DNA of 64,000 nt, from contig JADKBO010000021.1 of NCBI GenBank assembly GCA_016715105.1, positions 1 to 64,000 on the forward strand. Reading direction: 5' to 3'. The stretch's first letter is position 1; every line of letters begins with the position of its first letter. This document shows positions 56,656-64,000 of the stretch, piece by piece. The DNA comes from Saprospiraceae bacterium (GTDB taxonomy: Bacteria > Bacteroidota > Bacteroidia > Chitinophagales > Saprospiraceae). The translations under genes were made by a program, and so were the position numbers. The notes beneath the pieces were generated by a model. That model was not told the origin of the DNA. It saw only the letters and a list, made by a program, of their open reading frames with translations, and did no database searches.

Positions 56656-57410
56656 CTAAAAAGTATAGGTAAGTCCAATATTCCAAGCAATCATATCCGT
56701 GGAAGTTTGCTTGAGGTCAAACGCATCAATGGTTGTGCTGAATGCGTTTTCTAAAAAATCTCTTTCTTTGACATAATATTCACCAGATTGTCCGATAAGA
56801 ATGTTCACTTTGGTTGTCAGATAAACACGATCAGATACCGCAAGACTAAATCCACCACCGCCGCCATAAGTACCAATCCAATCACTACTTTCGAAAAAAG
56901 TGGTACTTTCATCTCCTCCAGGAAAAGTCAAATTTGTTGAGGTGTAAAAGATGTTGCTCCCAAATTGTAATTCTAAAAATGGCATGAAGGAAGAAGAACC
57001 CAAATCCAGAAAATACCTTCCAAAAAGAGAAAAACCCACAATTCTTGAGCCTGTTCTGCTGTCCCATTCTTCCAATTGGCCAAAATCAATTTGCCTAATG
57101 ACTGGACTATTGAAACTTCCCACCGTTGAAAAATTGACTCCCAATCCAGCGAAAAGAGGTTTGGCTTTTACCACCTGGACTAAGCCAGTTATATTCACAC
57201 CATATAATGCATGATCTATATTTCTTGCAAAAGCATTTCTTGGAAATTGAATCAAACCCCACCTTCAACCATATATACGCGCTGAAGCACAGGCTCTTCT
57301 GTAGAATACTCCGAAGCTTCTACCTCTTGTCCTTGAACGGCAGTCAAGAAAAAAATGCACGTCAACAAGAAAAATAGCTTTGTGAGGATGTTGCCAGTGT
57401 TTTTCAAAAT
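56656..57410 (-). CDS. Outer-membrane beta-barrel protein, frameshifted
   Basis: The long frame (57255-56656) has barrel strands (GVNITGLVQVVKAKPLFAGL, FSLFGRYFLDLGSSSFMPF, YGGGGGFSLAVSDRVYL, WNIGLTYTF). Upstream, in another frame, a signal peptide is readable (KLFFLLTCIFFLTAVQG) leading to VYMVEGGV. One base is missing or extra in GGTGGGGTTTG near 57258. The start is probably a TTG near 57410. The product is about 250 residues and its function is unknown. Confidence 0.65.
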
Positions 57411-57559
57411 GATATTTACTAAAGGTTCTAAAAAAAAATCAGCTTTTAAGATTTTGTGTCAGCACTATAAAGCTAAATAAACTTTTAATCATTCAAAAAT
57501 AATTTGAGTTACTTCAGACTTTGATAACATTTTATCATTGAAAAAGATTTTCAGCTATT

Positions 57560-58663
57560 TTAGGAAAGAAACGGCCTATACAAGTTTATGAGTTTTGCAG
57601 ACTCCAATTCCCAACTATTTTCCACAGCCATTTTTTTGCCTCTCTCCACCATTTTTATTCTGTCTTCCTCTGAGATTTTGTTGATCAAGTTTGCAAAGTC
57701 TCTTGCATCTAAATCCTTGAGCATCAAAGCATGATTGTACTTTTTTATTAAATGTTCATATTCCGGAAGGAGACTATTGATACTTACAACACCAAGTGCC
57801 GCATAATCAAAAAACTTATTTGCTAAGGAAAAGTAATAACTCAAGCTACTGGCATCCAATAAATTATAGCCATATTTTGCCTTTTTTGTAATGTCTTTTA
57901 ATTGGTCTGGTGTTTGTTTGTCTATAAAGATCACATTATCCAAATGTAGGTTGTTTTTTAAAACCATCAATTCTGCTTTCACATCTCCATCTCCGACAAG
58001 CAGAATTTGAAAATGGGGTAATGATTTTGAAGCTTCCATTAAAGTTTCAAGTCCTCTTCCAGCATTGATTGCGCCCTGATAAATGATGATATTTTCTTTT
58101 TCAAAATCCTGATTATTATTGGCAGAGACAACGGGCACATTCCTGATCACTTCAAATGGTGAGCCATAAATTTCCGCCAATTTTGAAGCCAACATTGGTC
58201 CGACTGAGTATCGTTGCCGACTTATTTTGACCCCAAATTTTTCAACCTGAGTCCAAATTTTCTTTTTGAGACTTTTCCCACTAAGTTCAGGCACCTCCGC
58301 AAACCACTCATGCGCATCATAGACAGTATTTTTGTTTAAAATTTGAGCAGCGGTCATTCCTCCCATGATGGTATCCGGGTCACAACAGCACAAAGTATTA
58401 TAGGATTTTCTATAAACTATGAGGAAAAAAAACAAACGGATATTGTACTCAATGTAAAATGCTGGCCCACTTTTAAAAAAACAATCCAACCTTTTAAGTA
58501 TCAATTTTTGAGATTGATCTTGATTGTTTCCAGCAAACTTTCTTCCAACAATGGTTACCTTAACTTGGTAAGCTTCATATAAGGTATGCGCAATCTTCAA
58601 GACACGCTGATCATAGGTAATATCATTGGTCACACAAATTACCAATCCTTTACTTACGGACAT
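57560..58663 (-). CDS. GT4-like glycosyltransferase
   Basis: The 367-residue product has the two-domain GT-B plan: VICVTNDITYDQRVLKIAHT, DAHEWFAEVPELSGK, then a C-terminal domain with IIYQGAINAGRGLETLMEA, ILLVGDGDV and YYFSLANKFFDYAALGVVSI (donor-binding region). It transfers a sugar from a nucleotide donor, acceptor unknown, perhaps in polysaccharide synthesis. It overlaps the end of recQ by 14 bases on the same strand. Confidence 0.85.
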   Translation of the reverse strand: MSVSKGLVICVTNDITYDQRVLKIAHTLYEAYQVKVTIVGRKFAGNNQDQSQKLILKRLDCFFKSGPAFYIEYNIRLFFFLIVYRKSYNTLCCCDPDTIMGGMTAAQILNKNTVYDAHEWFAEVPELSGKSLKKKIWTQVEKFGVKISRQRYSVGPMLASKLAEIYGSPFEVIRNVPVVSANNNQDFEKENIIIYQGAINAGRGLETLMEASKSLPHFQILLVGDGDVKAELMVLKNNLHLDNVIFIDKQTPDQLKDITKKAKYGYNLLDASSLSYYFSLANKFFDYAALGVVSINSLLPEYEHLIKKYNHALMLKDLDARDFANLINKISEEDRIKMVERGKKMAVENSWELESAKLINLYRPFLS

Positions 58664-60569
58664 CTTGATCCTTTATGAGGTTGATCAATTTGGCATCATC
58701 GGTCAACTTTATCAAGCCATCCTTGTGAAGATCTTCCAAGCAGTTCTGAATTCGGTTTCTTCTATTTATTGGCCATTTCAGCAACAATGATTTTATTTCA
58801 GTGATCTTTGGCAACTTTTCTAGCAGTTTCAAAACCGCTACATAATCTTCTTTGGAATAATCAGATGAACCACTTCCTCTACAAATGTCACATTTACCAC
58901 AAACGGTTGCTTTTTCTCCAAAATATTCGAGTATAGCAGCCTGCCTACAGGTATCTCCAGTGAAAAATTGTATGATGGCTTCCAATCTATCCTGGGCATT
59001 TTTTCGATCTACCTGATATGCTTTTTCATCTATTTTGAATGAATTGTCATCTGGACGATCCATCAAATAAGTGATTTTGGGCATTCCAAGTGATTTATCG
59101 TAATGAATCATTCCCTCCCTTTCCAACATTTTGAGGATGAGGATGATTTTGTCTATCGGTATATTGAGTGTTCTGGAGAGTTGTGTTTCGTTGATTTCTA
59201 TACTTTCAATAAAGATGCCATCGTACATCCGCAATAATTGACACAAAACTTCATAACGCAAATCTTCTTCAGGATACATATTGTGCAATTCCCTCGGATC
59301 TGCCACCACCAAAACCCGGGAAGGCAATTTCAGGGATTCACTAAGAGCCAGCCAATTTTGACGCTCCAAAATTCTCAAGGTGTTGTAGACCTTTGAGGAA
59401 TTAAATTTTGACAATTTGCAAAACTCTGCCATGTCAAAATAATATTCAGAACCTGCACCACCCCCGATGGCGACCTTAAAAAATCTACAAAGTAAAGTGT
59501 AAACCGATTTTATTTCATCAGAGCTCGGGTATTGGGAATCCATACTTTTGGATGCCGAAATGATGTCTCGGTTGTTCACGATGGCAACGGCATAAGCAAC
59601 TTTGCCATCCCTCCCAGCCCGACCTGCTTCCTGGTAATATTCTTCGATACTTGGTGGAATGTCCTGGTGGATTACAAACCTGACATCTGGCTTATCAATA
59701 CCCATCCCGAATGCATTGGTAGCAACCATGATCCTTACCGCGTTGCCAAACCATTTTGCTTGAATGGAAGCTCTTTGATCGGTGGTCATGCCCCCGTGAT
59801 AAGCTGCCGCAGAATAGCCTTTTGACCGTAGTAGTTCAGCAATTTTCATACATTCTACCCTACTTCTTTGGTAAATGATGCCAGTTCCTTGCAACTTTCC
59901 ATGAGGTGCAACAATTCCTGAGATTTATCCTCATTTCTGATCACCACAAAATTGATATTCTCTCTAGCAAAACTTTTTTGTAAAAACTGACACATCCCGA
60001 AGACCTAACTGTTTTTCAATGTCTTGTAAAATCAAACTCGTTGCAGTCGCGGTCAATGCAATGATAGGAACATTGGGTTTTATTTCCCTCAATACCTTGA
60101 GGTCCAAATAAGAAGGTCGGAAATCATGTCCCCACTGTGAGATGCAATGTGCTTCATCTATGGCAACAAAAGCAACATTTGCCATGTAAAAACGGGTCTG
60201 AAATAATTCAGTTTGGACCCTTTCTGGTGAAACATAAAGTAGTTTCAAAGGCCCATGTACGAAATTGTCCAAGATGGCATCAATGGCAGATAAAGGCATG
60301 CCACTATAAATGGCCTTAGCCAAAATCTCCTTGTCCTCTAGCTGCTTTATTTGATCCTGCATCAAAGAAATCAGTGGTGATATGACCAATACTTTGCCCT
60401 TCGTGAGTAATGCTGGCAACTGATAACAAAGGGATTTCCCCCCACCAGTGGGTAGCAAAGCAATCGTATCTCTACCCGACAATACAGATTCTATGATTTC
60501 CAATTGAGGGGATCTGAATTCATCAAATCCCCAATATCTCTTTAATACTTTATGCACATTTTGGGCCAA
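58650..60569 (-). CDS. recQ: ATP-dependent DNA helicase RecQ, frameshifted
   Basis: The N-terminal frame (60569-59964) has LPTGGGKSLCYQLPAL (motif I), PLISLMQDQI and AIDEAHCISQWGHDFRPSY (motif II). The C-terminal frame (59894-58650) has IIYQRSRVECMKIAELL, ATNAFGMGIDKPDVRFVIH, QEAGRAGRDG and a zinc-type CGKCDICRG. Between them ENINFVVIRNEDKSQELL is readable, with shifts near 59962 and 59895. The joined length is about 635 residues, normal for RecQ. It unwinds DNA in recombination and fork repair. Confidence 0.9.
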
Positions 60570-60798
60570 TGTCTCTTTCAGATTTTATCCGATGTCAAAG
60601 ATATTCCAAATCTAACGATTATATAGTGAGCAGAAATGGATTAGAAATATTTATCCCGCAAAGTTGCATCACATTTCACCTATTTTACCATTTAATGTTC
60701 GAATTCAATTTTAAACTTCTCATTCAAGTTATGAAGGTTTCAGCATGGTTGTAAAATAGGTTTAACAAATGGGCGATACTAATATTAAATTATTTTTG

Positions 60799-60806
60799 TA
60801 ATTTTG
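60799..60806 (+). promoter_or_regulatory. -7 promoter element of the TPR histidine kinase gene
   Basis: TAATTTTG fits TAnnTTTG and lies 47 bases before the ATG at 60854. An overlapping candidate, TATTTTTG, is at 60791-60798. Confidence 0.45.
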
Positions 60807-60853
60807 TCATTCTGATCTGAGCGTCTTCCCATAAAATATATCTATTGTCAAAC

Positions 60854-62671
60854 ATGGATAAAACGATGGTGTCCAAATTTAGCTTATTGTGGTTGACCTT
60901 ACTCTTTTTTGTAGGCTCACTTTCTGCACAATTAAAATTAAAAAATAGCGATAATCTCAACTCTTTGGCCAATGCGCTCCAAAAGGCTAGGGACAATAAA
61001 TCCAATGCAGAAATTGCAGATGTTTATTTTATAACTGCCGAATATTACCAATACAGAAGTTATAATTTTGACAAAGCATTTGAAAATTACGTCAATGCCA
61101 GACAATATTACTTGCGGGAAAATGACGTAAGCAAGGTGAAATTTATCGACCTTTTTATTGCAGATAGGTACGTCAATTTAGGCCTTTACCAAGAAGGTTT
61201 GGATATTTATGAGGACTTGTTGCGATATTACGAAGAACAAGCTGACTTAAAAACTGCTGCAAACATTTTGTATAAAATGAGCAGAACATATCGATATCGG
61301 GGCGATAGTGAAAAAAACTTGGAATTACTCAACAAAGCAGAATCTTACAATAAAAAAATTCAGGATACCCTTTTGATTGCCAACATCAAGTTGGATAAAA
61401 TAGAAAGCTACATTCACCTCAATGAAAAAGACAGTGCTTTAATCGTTGCTGCTGCTGTTGTAGAATTGGCCAGCAAAGCAAAAGACGATAAAGCCATGAG
61501 CAAGGCCTTATACTTTGTTGGGTACATCAATTATCTCAAAAAAAGTAATGATACTGCCATCAAATATTTGCTGAAGAGTTTACAAATGTTGCCAACCATT
61601 GCTTTCAGCACGGATAAAAGAGCCATTTATAAACTGCTGGCCAGAATTTACGAAGCAGATAAGGACAACCAGAATTCACTGAAATATTTTAAATTGTATT
61701 CAGACCTCAATGATAGCATTCTCAACCAAGATCGACTCTCCATCGTCAATGAGCTAGCCATCAGGTATAGTTTGAATGAAAAAGACAAACAGATCGCCAA
61801 CGTACAAGCTGAAAAGGAAAGCGTATTACAACGCAGTATTTTACAAAGCAGAGCGCTTTACTTTGTAGGCATTGGTTTTTTACTTTTACTTGGCTTTATC
61901 TACTACTTGATCAGGTTTTACATGCACAAAATTCAGACAGAAAAAATCATCAACACACAGCAACACGAAATCGATCAGCAAAAAATCAGAGAGTTGGAGG
62001 ACAAGATAAAAATCAACTCCATGCAGGCTATGATTGTCGGTGAAGAAAAAGAAAGAGAGCGTATTGCCAAAGATTTACACGATAGTTTAGGTGGACTGTT
62101 GAGTACGGTTAAACTGCAATTTGATAATTTCAAAACAAAACTTACGGGCCACAATTCAATGGACCAATACAATAAAGCAACTAATCTATTGGATAATGCA
62201 GTGGAGGAAGTGCGGTCAATCTCTAGAAATCTTCAACCTACGGCATTGAAAAGGTATGGTTTGGTTCCTGCACTTCAGGATTTGATCAATAGATTGGATC
62301 AAGAAGGCATGCCCGAAATTTTCTTTCAACCTTATGATGTGCCCGAAAAAATTGATGAAATCATTTCCCTCAGTGTTTTCAGAGTCATACAAGAACTACT
62401 AAACAACTCCATAAAATATGCCAAGGCAAAAGAAATTTTGATTCAACTCAACAGTGATGGAGATGAGTTGTATTTACAATATGAAGACGACGGCATTGGT
62501 TTTGATTATAATAATTTGCCAAGAAAAGGCATGGGTCTGGAAAACATATATAGCCGAATCAATTACTTGAAAGGTAATATTGTCATTGACAGCAAACCTG
62601 AGGAGGGAGTTTACGTCATGGCCAAAGTTCCATTGAAAATTGAAGGTGCTTTTGCAGAAATGTCTGCTTAA
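60854..62671 (+). CDS. TPR-containing HisKA_3 sensor histidine kinase
   Basis: The ATG at 60854 (MDKTMVSKF) is preferred to the upstream TTG. The order is: signal peptide, about six TPR units in the periplasm (residues about 35-305), one membrane segment (about 330-352; YFVGIGFLLLLGFIYYLIRF), coiled coil, HisKA_3 with H in IAKDLHDSLGGLLSTVKLQ, and an ATPase domain (ELLNNSIKYAKA, DDGIGFD, GMGLENIYSRI). It is about 605 residues. Its partner should be a LuxR-type regulator, not present in the window. Confidence 0.9.
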   Translation: MDKTMVSKFSLLWLTLLFFVGSLSAQLKLKNSDNLNSLANALQKARDNKSNAEIADVYFITAEYYQYRSYNFDKAFENYVNARQYYLRENDVSKVKFIDLFIADRYVNLGLYQEGLDIYEDLLRYYEEQADLKTAANILYKMSRTYRYRGDSEKNLELLNKAESYNKKIQDTLLIANIKLDKIESYIHLNEKDSALIVAAAVVELASKAKDDKAMSKALYFVGYINYLKKSNDTAIKYLLKSLQMLPTIAFSTDKRAIYKLLARIYEADKDNQNSLKYFKLYSDLNDSILNQDRLSIVNELAIRYSLNEKDKQIANVQAEKESVLQRSILQSRALYFVGIGFLLLLGFIYYLIRFYMHKIQTEKIINTQQHEIDQQKIRELEDKIKINSMQAMIVGEEKERERIAKDLHDSLGGLLSTVKLQFDNFKTKLTGHNSMDQYNKATNLLDNAVEEVRSISRNLQPTALKRYGLVPALQDLINRLDQEGMPEIFFQPYDVPEKIDEIISLSVFRVIQELLNNSIKYAKAKEILIQLNSDGDELYLQYEDDGIGFDYNNLPRKGMGLENIYSRINYLKGNIVIDSKPEEGVYVMAKVPLKIEGAFAEMSA

Positions 62672-62738
62672 AAATTCCGATAACCAATTGACATTTTTTA
62701 TAAAATTTTAATCTTTTAAAGTTCAAACGCTCAATAAA

Positions 62739-62770
62739 TTGCTCATAACACACAGCAAAATGTATATTTG
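62739..62770 (+). promoter_or_regulatory. Promoter of hemC
   Basis: TTG (62739-62741) and TATATTTG (62763-62770) are separated by 21 bases, fitting the Bacteroidota -33/-7 pattern. The ATG follows at 62799. Confidence 0.6.
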
Positions 62771-62798
62771 CGCCTTTTTCTGGTGCTAAAAAAATCAA

Positions 62799-63707
62799 AT
62801 GTCAGCAATCGAAAAAAGTGTAATAATTGCAACAAGAGGAAGTGAACTGGCTTTATGGCAAGCGCATTTTCTCCAAGCAGAATTGAAGAATCAAGGTGTT
62901 GATTCTACGCTCAATATCATCAAAACAAAGGGTGATAAAATTCAGGATCTCAGTTTTGATAAGATAGAAGGTAAGGGATTCTTTACCAAAGAAATTGAAG
63001 ATGCGCTTTTAGATGGTAGTGCCCATATTGCTGTGCATTCTATGAAAGACCTGCCTACTGACAATCCTGAAGGGCTGGTTATTGGAGCTTTATCTTACCG
63101 AGAAGATGCAAGAGATTGTCTATTGATCAACAAGTCAAGTGTTGCTCAGGGCGAAGTCTTAAAACTCCAGAATGGTGCCGTCATTGGCACTTCGTCTTCT
63201 CGCAGAAAAGCTCAAATGTTGCACTTGCGTAATGATCTGGTTATGAAAGACATACGGGGCAATGTGCCAACGCGCATTCAAAAACTGAGAGATGGTCATT
63301 ATGATGGTATTTTATTGGCCGCAGCTGGTGTGACCAGATTGGCTTTGGATTTGAGTGATTTTGAAGTGATCTATTTTCATCCGAGAGAGTTTACTCCAGC
63401 ACCATCTCAAGGTGTATTGGCTTTCCAATGTAGGGCAGAAGATGTTGAAACTCGTAAAATTTTAGCAAAATTGCACCATTCAGACGTAAGCAGTTGCACC
63501 AATGTAGAACGCAAAGTACTCAAAATGATGGGCGGAGGTTGTCACATGCCGTTGGGCGTCTATTGTGAAAAAGATAGCGCGGGAAATTATAGAGCCTACG
63601 GTTCCATGGCCCACCATGTAGATGAGCCACTTACCAAAGTTTCAATAGCCCAAACAACAACGGATCAGTTGGCCGAAAATTTATTCAATGCACTTAATAA
63701 AAAATAA
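62799..63707 (+). CDS. hemC: Hydroxymethylbilane synthase (porphobilinogen deaminase)
   Basis: The 302-residue product has the full family pattern: IATRGSELALWQAHFL, KGFFTKEIEDALLDG, AVHSMKDLPT, GTSSSRRKAQML, IRGNVPTRIQKL, and GGGCHMPLG with the Cys that holds the dipyrromethane cofactor. It joins four porphobilinogen molecules in heme synthesis. The gene is intact, with its own promoter, and is followed 2 bases later by an exonuclease-like gene. Confidence 0.95.
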   Translation: MSAIEKSVIIATRGSELALWQAHFLQAELKNQGVDSTLNIIKTKGDKIQDLSFDKIEGKGFFTKEIEDALLDGSAHIAVHSMKDLPTDNPEGLVIGALSYREDARDCLLINKSSVAQGEVLKLQNGAVIGTSSSRRKAQMLHLRNDLVMKDIRGNVPTRIQKLRDGHYDGILLAAAGVTRLALDLSDFEVIYFHPREFTPAPSQGVLAFQCRAEDVETRKILAKLHHSDVSSCTNVERKVLKMMGGGCHMPLGVYCEKDSAGNYRAYGSMAHHVDEPLTKVSIAQTTTDQLAENLFNALNKK

Positions 63708-63709
63708 GG

Positions 63710-64000
63710 ATGTATTTAATATTTGATTGCACAGGCAATGAGAAAGTGAAAGATTATCGAGTTCCGTTTTCGAATACTTTTTCATGGCCAAAACTTGTCC
63801 ATCTTTCGTGGATACTGTTGGACAGTAATTTCAAACCAATAGAAGATTTTGATTGCATCATCAAAGATGACAGCCTTAAGATTACTGACGAAGTTGCCAA
63901 GTTTGCAAAAATTGACATGGAGGACGTAGAGAAAAAGGGCATTGAAGTCGAGAAAGCATTGGCAGCGTTTAATAGCTCTGTAGAAAAGTGTCAATATATT
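63710..64000 (+). CDS. 3'-5' exonuclease-like protein, partial (runs off the window)
   Basis: The frame opens at the ATG at 63710 and is still open at the window end (97 codons). Text such as PFSNTFSWPKLVHLSWILLD and DFDCIIKDDSLKITDEVAKF aligns with DEDDh exonucleases of the DnaQ type. The first motif reads YLIFDCTGNEK where a D-x-E is expected, so the catalytic Glu seems absent. Whether the later catalytic residues exist cannot be seen. It may be co-transcribed with hemC. Confidence 0.6.
   Translation, partial: MYLIFDCTGNEKVKDYRVPFSNTFSWPKLVHLSWILLDSNFKPIEDFDCIIKDDSLKITDEVAKFAKIDMEDVEKKGIEVEKALAAFNSSVEKCQYI

Noticed and set aside
60569..60754. Small plus-strand gene between recQ and the histidine kinase
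   Set aside because: It has no family resemblance and overlaps the probable recQ promoter region.

Overview
The window reads as a chromosomal segment of a low-GC Bacteroidota, most likely Saprospiraceae-like. The evidence is a fused lpxC/fabZ gene inside an lpxD-lpxC/fabZ-lpxA operon, promoters of the Bacteroidota TAnnTTTG type, a TonB-dependent receptor, a type IX secretion (T9SS) C-terminal sorting domain, many small lipoproteins and OMP beta-barrels, and a UbiD-family decarboxylase. I see no rRNA, tRNA, CRISPR array or intact phage. Many genes are broken by single-base indels, often in homopolymers. This looks like an imperfectly polished long-read assembly, with a zone at about 24.3-32.3 kb so damaged that real gene decay is also possible.

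Layout. 0.1-2.5 kb: two small hypotheticals, then a leftward three-gene metal operon (His-rich lipoprotein, DUF3299-like secreted protein, MerC-like membrane protein) whose promoter is covered by two copies of a TGCAAC/GTTGCA palindrome, a probable Zur operator. 2.6-12.3 kb: split membrane hydrolase, cardiolipin synthase, glutaryl-CoA dehydrogenase, ankyrin protein, coiled-coil lipoprotein, an ECF sigma factor, a damaged zinc peptidase and DUF805. 12.4-12.7 kb: a cluster of hairpin repeats. 12.8-24.9 kb: a surface-protein locus with a beta-propeller lipoprotein, TonB receptor, TPR lipoprotein, DUF4331-propeller-T9SS protein, DUF4331 protein, anti-sigma factor and ECF sigma factor. 25.2 kb: a second ECF sigma about 80% identical to the one at 9.9 kb; both have a sigma-54 (-24/-12) promoter-like sequence at exactly the same distance. 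26.5-32.3 kb: nested palindromic element, IS4-like remnant, DUF1328, EEP nuclease-like protein, GH13 enzyme and SDR, nearly all disrupted.

32.3-34.8 kb: response regulator, CHASE3 histidine kinase and CheY-like protein. 34.8-37.1 kb: a large secreted repeat protein with an IPTL-CTERM-like tail. 37.5-47.2 kb: an envelope and stress region (FMN-binding stress protein, OmpA, OMP barrels, lmo0937-type and other small membrane proteins, AraC regulator, PAS-type sigma-54 activator followed by a cysteine-less thioredoxin-like domain and a degenerate receiver, holin-like and YtxH proteins). 47.2-64 kb is well preserved core: ubiD-like decarboxylase, lipid A operon with ABC ATPase, nth, LuxC-type acyl-CoA reductase, rluD-like, OMP, glycosyltransferase, recQ, TPR histidine kinase, hemC and a partial exonuclease-like gene.

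The most interesting regulatory idea is a cascade: the window encodes a sigma-54 activator, a divergent small gene with a near-consensus -24 element, and two paralogous ECF sigma genes with sigma-54 promoters.
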